DNA from: Leptospira ainlahdjerensis | GTDB taxonomy: Bacteria > Spirochaetota > Leptospiria > Leptospirales > Leptospiraceae | DNA length: 64,000 bases | Direction of reading: 5' to 3' | NCBI RefSeq assembly: GCF_016919175.1 | Contig: NZ_JAFFPU010000033.1 | Coordinates: 1 to 64,000 of the forward strand | Shown here: positions 39,649 through 50,049 of the stretch, in pieces | Numbering within the stretch: position 1 is the first letter of the stretch | Layout of the letters: the number at the start of each line of letters is the position of its first letter | Program-made: the position numbers and the translations under genes | The notes under the pieces: generated by a model | The model's database searches: none | Seen by the model: only the letters and a program-made list of their open reading frames with translations | What the model was told of the DNA's origin: nothing

Positions 39649-40740
39649 CTAAAACGCATTTATCGCTTCTACAATTTGATTTACATGCTCCACTGTGTGA
39701 AACGTGGATATAGGCAGACTTAAAGTAGTACGATGAATTTCTTCCGAAATCGGGAATGTTTCATTCGAGGAATCCAATAAACCCTTCATCGCCGGCTGTT
39801 TATGAGGAGGCACCGGATAATGAATTTCAGTTTTAATGTCCTTTTTTAAGAGATATTCTCTCAGCAGATCCCTTTTTTCATGCCGAATATTGAATATGTG
39901 ATAAACATCATAAGTTTCATCAGAAACTAATGGTCGAATGATTTCATTTTTTAAATTTTCTAAATAGATTTTCGCAAGGTTTCTTTTATGTTGATTATAC
40001 TCATCCAGATATTTTATCTTAACGCTTAAAATCGCTGCTTGAAGTTCATCTAATCGAGAATTGTAACCGACTAAATCATTTTGATACTTAATCGAAGAAC
40101 CGTAGTTTCTCAACTTTCTGATACTCTGATCGTAATCAAAGCTATCTGTAACGACAGCACCAGCATCCCCCATTGCGCCAAGATTCTTAGTCGGATAAAA
40201 ACTGAAACCGCTAATTTCGCCGAAGGTGCCTGTTTTCCTACCCTTATACATTGCGCCATGCGACTGCGCGCAGTCTTCAATTAAAAAAAGATTATGATTT
40301 TTCTTAATTCGCAAAATAGAATCCATCTCGCAGGGCTTACCATACAGATGTACGATTAATATTCCTTTAGTTTTAGGTCCGATTTTCTCTTCAAGTCGAT
40401 TGGGATCTATATTATAAGTTCTCAAATCAGGTTCGACCAAAATCGGTATTAAGCCTGCATGTAAAATCGCCAAAATGGAAGCTATATAGGTATTAGAAGG
40501 AACTAGTATTTCCGAGTCTTTTTCTAAGTTTAATGACTTCAGAGCAAGAATCAATGCATCAAGTCCATTCCCCACTCCAATACAATATTTATTGCCGTTA
40601 TATCCAGCAAATGTCTCTTCAAATCGTTTTACTTCGTTTCCTAAAATAAACCAACCACTCTCGATTACTTCCAGAATTTTCTCTTTAAATTCTTCAACAT
40701 GGATCGAATTTGAAAATTTTAAGTTCTCATAATCTATCAT
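39649..40740 (-). CDS. fdtB: DegT/DnrJ/EryC1-family sugar 3-aminotransferase (FdtB-like)
   Basis: This is a 363-residue PLP enzyme. It has the [14 protein letters not shown] cofactor region, EDCAQSHGA and the PLP lysine Lys185 in [14 protein letters not shown]. It is predicted to aminate the 3-keto product of FdtA to give dTDP-3-amino-3,6-dideoxyhexose. The ATG at 40740 overlaps fdtA by ATGA; the open frame continues upstream to 40866 inside fdtA, but that is a shadow. FdtB versus QdtB depends on the FdtA stereochemistry and cannot be settled here. Confidence 0.88.
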   Translation of the reverse strand: MIDYENLKFSNSIHVEEFKEKILEVIESGWFILGNEVKRFEETFAGYNGNKYCIGVGNGLDALILALKSLNLEKDSEILVPSNTYIASILAILHAGLIPILVEPDLRTYNIDPNRLEEKIGPKTKGILIVHLYGKPCEMDSILRIKKNHNLFLIEDCAQSHGAMYKGRKTGTFGEISGFSFYPTKNLGAMGDAGAVVTDSFDYDQSIRKLRNYGSSIKYQNDLVGYNSRLDELQAAILSVKIKYLDEYNQHKRNLAKIYLENLKNEIIRPLVSDETYDVYHIFNIRHEKRDLLREYLLKKDIKTEIHYPVPPHKQPAMKGLLDSSNETFPISEEIHRTTLSLPISTFHTVEHVNQIVEAINAF

Positions 40741-41171
40741 ATAGTTCTTCCGTTTACTAACTGAATGAACTCTGAGTATTTCCTTATATAATCGTCTTCC
40801 CGATAGTAATCCGAGGCAACGACTAACAAAACACATCCAGAAGAAAAATCTTCCATTGTATGCCAAAGCATTTTTCCCAATAATACACCAACATTATCGC
40901 TATTCATAAGGATTCTTTGCTTACTATTTCCGTCGTCAAGCCCGAGAGTAAAACTCCCATTAATACAGAAGATCGCTTGTTCGATTTCCTTATGGGCATG
41001 CAACCCTCTAATGCTTACCGAGTTTTCTAAATTATTAATATAATAAACTCGTTTAATTTCAAAAGGAACGTCTTTAAGCGCCTCTAAAATAATAAGATTT
41101 CCGTCCCGATCATCACGGATCTTTTTAAGCATTATATAACCTGAGTTTTTTACTCGAATTTCATTCATCAT
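40737..41171 (-). CDS. fdtA: dTDP-4-keto-6-deoxyglucose 3,4-ketoisomerase (FdtA/QdtA-like cupin)
   Basis: This is a 144-residue cupin. The motif [20 protein letters not shown] and the late [18 protein letters not shown] are typical of the FdtA/QdtA/WxcM family. It isomerises the RmlB product to a 3-keto sugar for FdtB. The product can be the galacto (Fuc3N) or gluco (Qui3N) epimer. The first gene after a 672-bp gap, it may have its own promoter. No FdtC-type acetyltransferase is seen in the window. Confidence 0.88.
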   Translation of the reverse strand: MMNEIRVKNSGYIMLKKIRDDRDGNLIILEALKDVPFEIKRVYYINNLENSVSIRGLHAHKEIEQAIFCINGSFTLGLDDGNSKQRILMNSDNVGVLLGKMLWHTMEDFSSGCVLLVVASDYYREDDYIRKYSEFIQLVNGRTI

Positions 41172-41843
41172 TACTCGCCTAAGTCGATTTTTAAAAAGTA
41201 TTTTCTTCTATTAAAAGTTAGATCAATAAAATATCGCAACTACCAATACATCGAAACAGCCTTTTTAAAAGATATTTAATTTATAGCTTATTGAGGACAC
41301 TTCCTCGATATAGTGGAACACGGATTTAAGTAGCAAACTGCAACTCTCCTATCAGTGCGAAAACTCGACATCTAAGTAAAAAAGAGGATCATATCCATTG
41401 AAGTCATTATAGACTACAATTCTTTCCGAACTAAAAACGTGTCTTCGTCGCTCACAAAATATAAACGAGCCAGCCCTTTGAAAAAGTATCGTGAAAATTG
41501 CAGAGCGGGTACGATAATCTTAAACTAATTCGTTTATAAATACACTTCAAATTCTTTCGGGTAATCGATTGAAACCAAGAACCGAAACCGAACTTCCTCT
41601 CTAAACATTCGACGATTTTTATTAGAACTAATAACTTAACTCCAAGGGCAAACAGGATTCGTTATCAAAAGACTGTTCGAATAAATTCAAAAATATAACC
41701 CTGCAAAATCAGCATTTAAAGAAAGTTACTATTAAAAATACATTACCTAAATCTAAACAAGGATCATAGAAAAGTATCATCAATAACTCATAAGCAAATT
41801 TATTCGTTTGGAGGAAGAATATAAATCCGTTAAGCCAACGGTT
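41172..41843. other. 672-bp gene-free stretch inside the O-antigen locus
   Basis: No frame of useful length was found on either strand, and the stretch is AT-rich. It contains a small hairpin GAGGA-CACT-TCCTC (near 41295) but no terminal inverted repeats or transposase remnant that I can prove. In an otherwise tightly packed operon this is unusual. It may be a decayed gene, an old insertion scar or a promoter region for fdtAB and the genes beyond. Confidence 0.6.
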
Positions 41844-42872
41844 TCAAGTATTTGCGTCTTTTAATAAATTTTTTAAAATATTCCGACCCAATATTCCGAT
41901 TTTTTTAAGATATACGAATACTCCAAGGAGTATCTGCCAGAACAATTGAGTCGTAATAGAAACGGAGTGAAAATTTTTCCGTTCAATCATTGTAAAAATC
42001 TCAGAAATCGAAAGTTTCTTCAAGCTAAGATTAAATTTGGCCGTAAGAGACACGATCTGATTTACATAGATTGTGTAGATTGGCATTAGATCAGAAAAGT
42101 TTAAATTGTAATTCACGCTCCCGGAAGAATATACCCCGTCCGAATAGAATTTGAACATATGAAAGTGATAAAATATCAGAGGAAACTTATCTATATAGAT
42201 ACGACCATCTTTTTCAGCTACATTATATTTCTCAACATTCCATAGAGCCACACCCGTCTGTTCATTGCTTAGGACGCATAAATTCTCGTAGCTTTGAGGC
42301 CAATTGTCCAAATATTTCTGATCTCCAAAACGATTTGTTTCTAATTTAGAATAACACCATTCGAGACACTGCGCTCGCCAATTAGCTAAGCAACTTTCCC
42401 CAATTCTGTCTCTTTTGAAATAAACCATCTGAACATTATAAATACCGTTCGCTTCAAGATGTTTTAGGCGATCGGGAAATCTATGTGGAATTATCATAAT
42501 TGACTTTTCACCGATCTCATCATAGATAGGCTTCGGATCTGAATAGAAAAAAATATCTGAATCCAAGTATGTTATATGGTCGATTTTTGAATTTTCTTTC
42601 AAAACGTAAGATGGTAAAACCGGACTCAAAGTCCAACAATACTCCTGCCAAGTACGATTTCCTTTTGCAACAAGTACGTCCTCCGATTCAATTTCCTTTA
42701 AAGAGATTAAAGTAACATTCTTCAAAGCTTGGCTATTTAAAAAACGGAAGCAGTCATTATCTAATGCCAGAATCCAAAGATGAAAATTTTCGAAATTTTT
42801 CTCAATTGAATAATAAAGAGACAATCCTAAAGGTAAATAATTGTAATCGAATAACGTGCAGAGATACTTCAT
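41844..42872 (-). CDS. GT8-like glycosyltransferase
   Basis: This is a 342-residue protein with a GT-A fold. It begins [21 protein letters not shown], and the metal motif is [12 protein letters not shown]. The later WNVEKYNV and FYHFHMFKF blocks are like those of GT8-related transferases in polysaccharide loci. The C-terminal hydrophobic, basic end suggests membrane contact. The donor is unknown. It lies 9 bases downstream of the methyltransferase. Confidence 0.75.
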   Translation of the reverse strand: MKYLCTLFDYNYLPLGLSLYYSIEKNFENFHLWILALDNDCFRFLNSQALKNVTLISLKEIESEDVLVAKGNRTWQEYCWTLSPVLPSYVLKENSKIDHITYLDSDIFFYSDPKPIYDEIGEKSIMIIPHRFPDRLKHLEANGIYNVQMVYFKRDRIGESCLANWRAQCLEWCYSKLETNRFGDQKYLDNWPQSYENLCVLSNEQTGVALWNVEKYNVAEKDGRIYIDKFPLIFYHFHMFKFYSDGVYSSGSVNYNLNFSDLMPIYTIYVNQIVSLTAKFNLSLKKLSISEIFTMIERKNFHSVSITTQLFWQILLGVFVYLKKIGILGRNILKNLLKDANT

Positions 42873-42881
42873 TACCAGTTT

Positions 42882-43760
42882 TCAGTTCCTTAATTCAAAG
42901 ATCATTCCCATTTCTTTCGTTACCATACCCTCCAAAACATTAGTTGCCTGCAAGTAGCTCTCAAATTCAACCAGCAAGCGATACCTCTCATTAAATGCTG
43001 CACTAAACTCCGCTAGGTTAAAAAACCATGCAGGATACGAAGAGTCATAGATCTCGGGTGAAACCATTTGGGTGGAAACAATTGATTTAGGAAGATCAAT
43101 AAAATATGTTCGATCGATAATAATGTAAGAGAAGCCGTAGTTGATTATTTTCTTAATAAGTTCAAACGGTTCGCGAATATAAGGAAAAGAACTCGAAGCA
43201 AGAAACACATTTACTTTTGTCTTTTCGAGGCAAGACTCGATAGATTCGTAAAAATTTAGAACCTCATTTTTAAAATGTAAATTTCCTTCTTCGACGAAAT
43301 TCGGCTGTTCTACGATATTCCAGCTTAAATGTTTCAGATCTTTTAAAAAAAGACGATTTTGGTAATAACTGCTTCCCAAGGATCCGCCGAAATCTATTAA
43401 ATCAAGCCGGCCATCAAGCTTTGTAGCCGCATAGAGCAATCCAACTAATACCGGCCAAGAATACTGAACTTTATCGAAGAGCACAGAATCTCTTTCGTAT
43501 GCAGCCTCTCCGTTTTTAACCTTTAATAGAGATTGCTTACATTTCTCCAGAATAATGTTCGAGTTGTAAGAACCGCACGATCTTGAAGCTTTGTCCCAAG
43601 TATCGAATATACCATGAAAACCTAACAAGTCGGCCGATTCTTTTCTTTTCTTGAACAGTTTAGAAATTCTATTCCGTAAAAATAAAACAATGTCAATTAT
43701 AATGGGGGGGAGAACTTTCTTTAAAAGTATTTTAAAATTGATAAATAGCTTTGATTTCAT
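42882..43760 (-). CDS. putative methyltransferase, TIGR04325-like family
   Basis: This is a 292-residue protein. The N-terminal basic, hydrophobic start is followed by a SAM-like core with [16 protein letters not shown] and [13 protein letters not shown], which I recognise from the TIGR04325 methyltransferase family found in surface polysaccharide clusters. [13 protein letters not shown] follows. It may methylate a sugar of the O-antigen; the acceptor position is unknown. It sits between two glycosyltransferases in the same direction. Confidence 0.75.
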   Translation of the reverse strand: MKSKLFINFKILLKKVLPPIIIDIVLFLRNRISKLFKKRKESADLLGFHGIFDTWDKASRSCGSYNSNIILEKCKQSLLKVKNGEAAYERDSVLFDKVQYSWPVLVGLLYAATKLDGRLDLIDFGGSLGSSYYQNRLFLKDLKHLSWNIVEQPNFVEEGNLHFKNEVLNFYESIESCLEKTKVNVFLASSSFPYIREPFELIKKIINYGFSYIIIDRTYFIDLPKSIVSTQMVSPEIYDSSYPAWFFNLAEFSAAFNERYRLLVEFESYLQATNVLEGMVTKEMGMIFELRN

Positions 43761-43826
43761 TTTTTTAGAAAATATAATAAGGTTAATCTAATCAAAGACC
43801 GAATCTGTCAATTTAACAAATCAAAA

Positions 43827-44762
43827 TTAATGCAGTCTATAAAAACATCGAATAATAGATCGCAGCCAGTTAGAGACACTTGTTATTATCCTTTTTTTAA
43901 AGTTTAAATAATTGAGACGTCGAAAATGATTCCGATATAATTTCTTAGCTAACTTATTCTCTTTAATTTCAATGTGACCGACTTTTATCGGGATCAAACT
44001 AAGGGTCACATTGTAATCGTCACTAACCTCGCAATGGGTACCGGATGCGTCTAATCCGATGTTCTGGACTAACGAACGAGCGGGAAATAAAGTTAACTTA
44101 TTCAATAAAAATCCTGATGCATGCCATCGAATGGCCCATGAATCATTTCTGCCGCTTATTTGATCTCTTAGCATCTGAGAATATGGGAACGATCCATCCA
44201 TATCAAATTTATAAGTTAAATTTTCAGACTCTAATCTTGCTAATAATTTCGCGCCATTAGGCTCAAACAAGTCCCAGCCGCGTTTCCACGTAGCCCAGCC
44301 CCAGCAGTCGGTTCCACGTAAAAAATAAGTTTCAGGAACATTGCCTCGATACGGTAGGCGGTAGCCGTGTATCGATATGACCCTCTCCTCATGCTCATAA
44401 TAGTTCAAAGCTTGATTTAGATATCTTAAGAAATAAGGAGACGTCACCATATCGTCTTCTAGCACAATGACTTTACCATATTTTCTTGTTAACTCGGTAA
44501 CGCCGGAAATCACGGAATTCGCAAGACCAAAGTTTTTTTCTTTCTCTAAAACAGTCACTTTCTTAAATCCGTCTTTGATATTCTTTACGATCTTTCTAAC
44601 TTCTGAAACTTTATCAAAATCTTTTTCCGACCTTGCTCCGTCACAGAAAATGAAAATCTCAGATTGATCTGCAAATTCATTCTTGATAAGCGCCGAGATT
44701 GTCGCTTCCGTATGCAATGGTCTATTGTAAACAAAGAGTGCGATCGGAGAAAGGGAGTTCAT
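43827..44762 (-). CDS. glycosyltransferase, GT2/GT-A type
   Basis: This is a 311-residue enzyme. It opens with SPIALFVYNRPLHTEATISAL, then FCDGARSEKD, NFGLANSVISGV and the DxD-like LEDDMVTSPYFL. The block GTDCWGWATWKRGW is characteristic of a subgroup of sugar transferases in O-antigen clusters. The donor is unknown. It starts 7 bases downstream of wzx. Confidence 0.82.
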   Translation of the reverse strand: MNSLSPIALFVYNRPLHTEATISALIKNEFADQSEIFIFCDGARSEKDFDKVSEVRKIVKNIKDGFKKVTVLEKEKNFGLANSVISGVTELTRKYGKVIVLEDDMVTSPYFLRYLNQALNYYEHEERVISIHGYRLPYRGNVPETYFLRGTDCWGWATWKRGWDLFEPNGAKLLARLESENLTYKFDMDGSFPYSQMLRDQISGRNDSWAIRWHASGFLLNKLTLFPARSLVQNIGLDASGTHCEVSDDYNVTLSLIPIKVGHIEIKENKLAKKLYRNHFRRLNYLNFKKRIITSVSNWLRSIIRCFYRLH

Positions 44763-44769
44763 ATTTTTT

Positions 44770-46122
44770 TTATGTTATTGATTTTCGAAACTGATTAATT
44801 TGTCCTAAAAAGCGCCAAAAATAAATCGATTCCAATTGAATAAAGAATATCTCACGAGTTTTCTTATAAAAAAGATTAAAAAGAATACTAGCTACAAATT
44901 GCGAAATGACTGTGGCTATCGCGGCCCCCTTGATCCCAAACATTGGGATTAACAAATAATTTAGAAACACATTAAAAAAACAACCTATTACGCTTTTATA
45001 AAGTTCTCCTCGTTGTAAATTTTCCGTTAAATAATAACGACTACTAGCCACCCCTAAAAAAACGAAAACTCCCGCCCAGATATGAATCGCTAAAATCGGT
45101 CCCGCTTCCGAAAACTTGACGCCGAAGAGAAAAAGAATAATCGGCTCTGATAAGAAAGTCATCGGCAAAGCAATTAGCAATGAAAGAACGAATAAAAAAG
45201 AATGAAGCAACCGCAGTCGTTCTAAATAGAGCTTTTGATCAAACGCTTTAGCCTTTATAATCGCTGGAAATATCGATGAAACAATCGCCATCGGAATAAA
45301 ATACCATACTTCGCTGATTTTCACAGCGGCTGTATAAACTCCAACGGCTTCATCACCAATCATTTGACCAATCATTATTTGATCGATTCTCATATAGATT
45401 ATAACTGCAAGTCCTGAAAGCATTAACATCCAACTATTTCGCAATAGCGATTTTGCTCTTTTCCAATTAGAATGCCTTAAAGAAAAATTTCGGTTATGAA
45501 AATTATATAAGAGATAATACCCTAAGGAATTCAATATGGTTTCGATTAGTCCAAGCCATACGAAAGCAAAAATACCAAATCCATTCAAAATGAGTAAAAT
45601 TCGTAAAATAGAAAAAATAACGAAAAGAGAATTTTCAAGCCAAACGAAGTATTTTGCCAGGGTTTCCGCTTCATACCAATACCGAATTACAGCAACTGCC
45701 CGTAGGCTCAAAGTAAAGCCTATAATACACACCATCCAAAAAATATCCGATTCATCCGGTCTTAAAAAAAGAATAATAATTAGGCAAGACGAATATGCAA
45801 GTAATCCCGCGACTAATTGAAGAATGAATGAAGTGGATAAAATCTCTTCCTTGTAATTTTTCTCTTTTATCAATTCGCGAACTACAATTCCGTCTAACCC
45901 AAGATTGGCAAAACTTCCAACCAAAGCTATATAAGCGACCACATAGTTTAATTTACCGTAGGTGTCTGGGCCAAGATATCTAGCAATCCACACTCCCAAG
46001 AGCATTCCTACGCCCATTCGAAATATTTTATCAAAAAAAAGCCATCCACCATTATGGAGAATTTTCTTTAAATTTGGATAACGAATATATAACCTTTGGA
46101 GAATCATATTTTTATTTATCAC
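44770..46122 (-). CDS. wzx: O-antigen flippase Wzx
   Basis: This is a 450-residue inner-membrane protein with about 12-14 hydrophobic segments of the polysaccharide transporter (MOP/RfbX) family. It is predicted to move undecaprenyl-linked repeat units across the inner membrane. N-terminal GWLFFDKIFRMGVGMLLGVWIARYLGP in pieces and a mid-protein MRIDQIMIGQMIGDEAVGVYTAAVK are typical of Wzx. Together with wzy it defines a Wzx/Wzy-dependent route. Confidence 0.88.
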   Translation of the reverse strand: MINKNMILQRLYIRYPNLKKILHNGGWLFFDKIFRMGVGMLLGVWIARYLGPDTYGKLNYVVAYIALVGSFANLGLDGIVVRELIKEKNYKEEILSTSFILQLVAGLLAYSSCLIIILFLRPDESDIFWMVCIIGFTLSLRAVAVIRYWYEAETLAKYFVWLENSLFVIFSILRILLILNGFGIFAFVWLGLIETILNSLGYYLLYNFHNRNFSLRHSNWKRAKSLLRNSWMLMLSGLAVIIYMRIDQIMIGQMIGDEAVGVYTAAVKISEVWYFIPMAIVSSIFPAIIKAKAFDQKLYLERLRLLHSFLFVLSLLIALPMTFLSEPIILFLFGVKFSEAGPILAIHIWAGVFVFLGVASSRYYLTENLQRGELYKSVIGCFFNVFLNYLLIPMFGIKGAAIATVISQFVASILFNLFYKKTREIFFIQLESIYFWRFLGQINQFRKSIT

Positions 46123-46185
46123 TAAGATCTAACTGATCTACCGTCTCCAAGATTTTATTCAATTTTCTATCTCTTTTCAACTGGC

Positions 46186-47424
46186 TTAGTCGATTTCTGT
46201 TTTCTGCTTCGAATTAGAAATGGGAGAATCATCCTTCTGTAAGGTAGAAATCAAAGCTCCAAGTCCTGAATATAATGCGATCATTTGAGGCTCAGAAGAT
46301 TCCCATGGGATTGATGTGAATAAATACGGTAAAAAACAAACATAAAAATGAAAGTATTCTATAGCATTCTTCGCTTTCTCTGTAAGTCGTATCAGAAGAA
46401 GCACAAAAGAAATTATAAAATAGGCGTATATCAACAAAGCAGTGAAAGGACCGGAAGTCTTATGAGTGTCGTAGAAAAAATTATGATACCAAAACGTAAA
46501 GCTACTGTTGATTTGAATTTTCGGATAAACAAAAAAACCCTTCCGAATGGTCGTCCAATAATCCACTTGATGATTAATCTTTTCCGAGTAAACCCCATGT
46601 AACATTCTCTGCCCAATTTCTGTAAAATTGAGAAAGAAAAATATTAACAGAATTAAAGAAATAGCTACTACCAAGCTAATGGAAATTTTATATATCCTAC
46701 TCTTTTCCGAAAAGACGAGGCTTCGCCATAGCCAGATAACCGATAATACAACTACATTCAAAAGAACTATAAAAAAGAATGTTCGAGCACTGAATAAAAA
46801 GGAGATAAACAAACTTATCAAAAAAACCACCCCAAAGAAAAGTTGTTTAGCCTTTAGATGAGTTTTAATCTCGGAAAAATAGCCCTCAAAGCAAAATAAC
46901 GCAATCGGCAACATACTTGCCAAAATTGTAATTCCCGGAGAATTATATTCGGAGCGTAAAAAAAGATGATAGGCCTTTCCATAATACGGGGGATCAAGAT
47001 AAGCCACCGTCGCCAAGGTGTTTACGATAGCAAATAAAAACATACCAAAAGCAATTCCAATAAAAAATAACTTCTTCTGAGTCGCATCTGGTAGGCCAAG
47101 AATAATTAAGAAGGAAAAAAATACCGGTAACGCTTTGAACAAATACCAGACGAGATATAATTTTCCGTCGATTTCATTCGGTAGAACCGGCACTTCGTAG
47201 AAAAGATAATAGGTGAATAGAAAACCAACGAGTAATAACAAAAGCAAAATAGAAAAAATATTTAGCTTTATTCTCCTAAGTAAATAAATTGATAACGAAA
47301 AAGACAAAACAATCGTAAGCAATGAAAGGCGAACGCTTACGCTGCCGAATCCAATCAACAAGGAACAAACCCAGTAAATAGCCGGCAAGGAAAACAACCT
47401 TACTTTAAATAAAAAAAAATTCAT
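46186..47424 (-). CDS. wzy: O-antigen polymerase Wzy-like protein
   Basis: This is a 412-residue membrane protein with about 10-12 helices and a large periplasmic loop (about residues 270-330). Wzy_C-like features include SARTFFFIVLLNVVV and the periplasmic HNFFYDTHKTSGP. It may polymerise repeat units in the periplasm. O-antigen ligases (WaaL) have the same architecture, so ligase is the alternative; the place next to wzx favours polymerase. It is strongly AT-rich. Confidence 0.75.
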   Translation of the reverse strand: MNFFLFKVRLFSLPAIYWVCSLLIGFGSVSVRLSLLTIVLSFSLSIYLLRRIKLNIFSILLLLLLVGFLFTYYLFYEVPVLPNEIDGKLYLVWYLFKALPVFFSFLIILGLPDATQKKLFFIGIAFGMFLFAIVNTLATVAYLDPPYYGKAYHLFLRSEYNSPGITILASMLPIALFCFEGYFSEIKTHLKAKQLFFGVVFLISLFISFLFSARTFFFIVLLNVVVLSVIWLWRSLVFSEKSRIYKISISLVVAISLILLIFFFLNFTEIGQRMLHGVYSEKINHQVDYWTTIRKGFFVYPKIQINSSFTFWYHNFFYDTHKTSGPFTALLIYAYFIISFVLLLIRLTEKAKNAIEYFHFYVCFLPYLFTSIPWESSEPQMIALYSGLGALISTLQKDDSPISNSKQKTEID

Positions 47425-47562
47425 TCCATCTTCCCTTTGAGTTTACCAAATCGAACTAATCCAGACATCTAATTCTCTAATTACAATTGATACTTTAAAA
47501 TTTAGTAACTTTATATTTTGTAATTTATCAAGAAGACAATTAGTATATAAAAAAATAAGTCG

Positions 47563-48828
47563 TCATCTTGATCCGAATCCAGTGAAAATGGTCTTTAATG
47601 TCTTGAAAAAAATCAAAATGTCCAGCCAAAGTGAAAATCTTCGAATATAATAAAAATCATATTCCAGTTTTAACTTCATTCCATCTACTTCTGCGGCATA
47701 GCCTTGCTCCACTTGAGCCCAACCGGAAATTCCTGGTCTAACGACGTGTCTATATGCGAAAAATGGAACATCTTTTTCATACCACTCTGAAAGTTCCATA
47801 GATTCCGGTCTCGGACCTATAAAACTCATTTCACCTAACAAAATATTAAAAAGTTGAGGAAGTTCATCTATTCGATACCTCCTTAGATATTTTCCAATCT
47901 TTGTGATTCGAGGATCATTTTCACCATCTGTAAAACCTTTCCCTTTAACATCTAAAAACATTGTCCTAAACTTGATTACTGTGAATGGACGTCCTCGAAA
48001 ACCCATTCGTTTTTGAAGAAAAAAGGCCGGACCTTTACTTTCCAAACGAATCAAAATCGCAGTTCCTATTAAAATTGGCAACAATAACGGAATCAGTATA
48101 AAAGATGCAATCAAATCAATAATTCTCTTTAGTCTTTCATAAACAATAGAAGGTAGAAGAGTTCCCAGTTCATTTTCAGAGAGGTGATTGATCTTCACTC
48201 TTCCCGTGAGTGATTCAATAATCTGTTTAGTATGGTAGACTGGTATTCTCGAAAGCGTGCATTTTGCCAAAAATTTTTCCCAATCAGGAGTAAGATCCCC
48301 CGATCTCAGGTCGGCGACAACTCCATCAAATCGCTGCTTTTCAAGATCGGGTTTCTTCAAAAAAACGAACTCCGTCCCGTGCATCTCTTGAAATTCTAAC
48401 GCTTCGCCAAATGGAATCAGAGCATATCTTTGTTTTCTATATCGATGTCCGAGAAAATAACCTATATAACACCAGCCAAGAGTAACAATCGCCCCTAAGA
48501 CGAACACCTGTACGCTGTATTCAAACCGCAAAAGAAGATAAGCCGCCAGCATTAAGCTATAGATAATTGCAGTCGAAGGAAGAATATAAGCAGATGATTG
48601 CGCTCCCGGATATTTGAATAACTTTCTAAGCGAGATGGCAATAATACAAAAAGAAATTAAAACTCCAATTAAGGTATTCTTGCTATTCGTGTCGATGTCT
48701 CGCCAAAATTCAAATCCCCATTTTGGAATCACCGTAATCCCGACGATCAACAAGGTTCCAGTCAAAAGTTGAAAGGTGTTGCTGAGTAAGACTTGCTCAT
48801 GAATTCGAGAGTGACGTCTAACGTACAT
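47563..48828 (-). CDS. polyprenyl-phosphate sugar phosphotransferase (initiating enzyme)
   Basis: This is a 421-residue membrane protein. Four to five N-terminal helices (about 15-135) precede a nucleotide-binding-like middle part. The C-terminal bac_transf domain has KRIIDLIASFILIPLLLP, FRTM, DELPQLFNILLGEMSFIGPRP and RPGISGWAQV. It transfers a sugar-1-phosphate to undecaprenyl phosphate to start each repeat unit. The sugar is unknown. The ATG at 48828 is preferred over TTG two codons upstream; neither has a clear ribosome-binding site. Confidence 0.9.
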   Translation of the reverse strand: MYVRRHSRIHEQVLLSNTFQLLTGTLLIVGITVIPKWGFEFWRDIDTNSKNTLIGVLISFCIIAISLRKLFKYPGAQSSAYILPSTAIIYSLMLAAYLLLRFEYSVQVFVLGAIVTLGWCYIGYFLGHRYRKQRYALIPFGEALEFQEMHGTEFVFLKKPDLEKQRFDGVVADLRSGDLTPDWEKFLAKCTLSRIPVYHTKQIIESLTGRVKINHLSENELGTLLPSIVYERLKRIIDLIASFILIPLLLPILIGTAILIRLESKGPAFFLQKRMGFRGRPFTVIKFRTMFLDVKGKGFTDGENDPRITKIGKYLRRYRIDELPQLFNILLGEMSFIGPRPESMELSEWYEKDVPFFAYRHVVRPGISGWAQVEQGYAAEVDGMKLKLEYDFYYIRRFSLWLDILIFFKTLKTIFTGFGSR

Positions 48829-48839
48829 GTTCAATTGGG

Positions 48840-50042
48840 TTACTTATTAGTAAGATTTTCATATTCTTTCAAAATTGAATTCACTGCAGAATTCACTGAG
48901 AATGTTTTTTTTAACAGAGCTTCTCCATTCCTTCCACATGCTTCACGTACATCGGGGTCCATTAGCTGTAAAGCGTTTTGGTAAAAAAAATCGTCATCGC
49001 CCGTAACAGAAACAAAACCAGCTTTTGCTATATTAATTATTTCTTGCAAATCATTACCTGGGTTTACAGAACCCAAAACTGGTTTTCCTTGACACATGTA
49101 TTCCAGGATTTTCCCTGGGAAATTATGAGTTTTATGTTTCAAACTTAAGGTGAATAAACCTATATCAAATTCTGAAAGCATCTCTCTATATTGATCCTGA
49201 GAAACGGAATCTAGTAAAGTTAAGTTTGAAATATTCTCGAATTTGATGGCCTTTTTTATTAATTCAAATTCGTCCCCAGCTCCTACAAGAAGAAAGTGCG
49301 CCTTCGGAATTGATTCAAATCTTTTCGCAAGGCGTAGTATGGTTCTCATATCTTGAGCTTGTCCGATATTGCCTCCGTAAAAGAAAACTACCTTGTTTTC
49401 TAAGTTTAACTTTTTTCTATACAAACCACTTGCTGACTGAATTTTTGAAGCTGAACTCCAGTTGTATAAAACTTGAACGTTTTTAAATTCTTTATATTTT
49501 TTTGAGAACCAACTTTTATTTCTGGGGGATTGAACAGCAATGGTATCTGCAACTTTATAATTTTGCCTCTCACAGTAACGAAGAAAAATAGCAATTGGAG
49601 AAAATTCCCCTATCAATCCAGCATCGATAACCCACTGCGGAAAGAGGTCTCGTAAAATCAAATAAGAAGGGGCCTTCCATTTTTTTTTTAGCTTCCGTAT
49701 TAAACCGAACCAAAAAATGGAAGGAGAATAATAAAGAATATAGTCGTGAGAATTTACCGTAAGATAATTTTCTAATGCTTTCCAGCATTTAATCGGCAGC
49801 AGGATTTCGTTTATTAATCTTTTGAGTTTCGAAATGTTCTTAAGCGGTCCAGAATCAAAACGTATTACTTTAACTTGATCAAATTCGTTAATTTGAAATG
49901 GAGAGGTAAGATTTTTTCCGGGAGTCAAAACAGTGACTTCGTGGTCTCTCAATCGAAACTCAACGGCTAACTCGTGCATCATCTTCGCGGCGACTTTCGC
50001 ACTATCCGGAAGGTAATCATCGACAACAATACAAATTTTCAT
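48840..50042 (-). CDS. GT4 glycosyltransferase (WbuB-like)
   Basis: This is a 400-residue GT-B fold enzyme. The N-terminal IVVDDYLPDSAKVAAKMMHELA and the donor-site region (about 200-330) with VVFFYGGNIGQAQDM and FPGKILEYMCQGKPVLG fit GT4. It resembles WbuB-type transferases that use UDP-L-FucNAc. Its position just downstream of the FnlA/FnlC-like genes agrees with that. The exact donor depends on the unresolved 4-epimer. Confidence 0.85.
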   Translation of the reverse strand: MKICIVVDDYLPDSAKVAAKMMHELAVEFRLRDHEVTVLTPGKNLTSPFQINEFDQVKVIRFDSGPLKNISKLKRLINEILLPIKCWKALENYLTVNSHDYILYYSPSIFWFGLIRKLKKKWKAPSYLILRDLFPQWVIDAGLIGEFSPIAIFLRYCERQNYKVADTIAVQSPRNKSWFSKKYKEFKNVQVLYNWSSASKIQSASGLYRKKLNLENKVVFFYGGNIGQAQDMRTILRLAKRFESIPKAHFLLVGAGDEFELIKKAIKFENISNLTLLDSVSQDQYREMLSEFDIGLFTLSLKHKTHNFPGKILEYMCQGKPVLGSVNPGNDLQEIINIAKAGFVSVTGDDDFFYQNALQLMDPDVREACGRNGEALLKKTFSVNSAVNSILKEYENLTNK

Positions 50043-50049
50043 AAAGAAG

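Noticed and set aside
40741..40866. Upstream extension of fdtB
   Set aside because: It lies inside fdtA in another frame; the ATGA overlap at 40740 gives the standard N-terminus.
41280..41330. Insertion-sequence end suspected from a GAGGA-TCCTC hairpin
   Set aside because: No matching inverted end, target duplication or transposase remnant was found.
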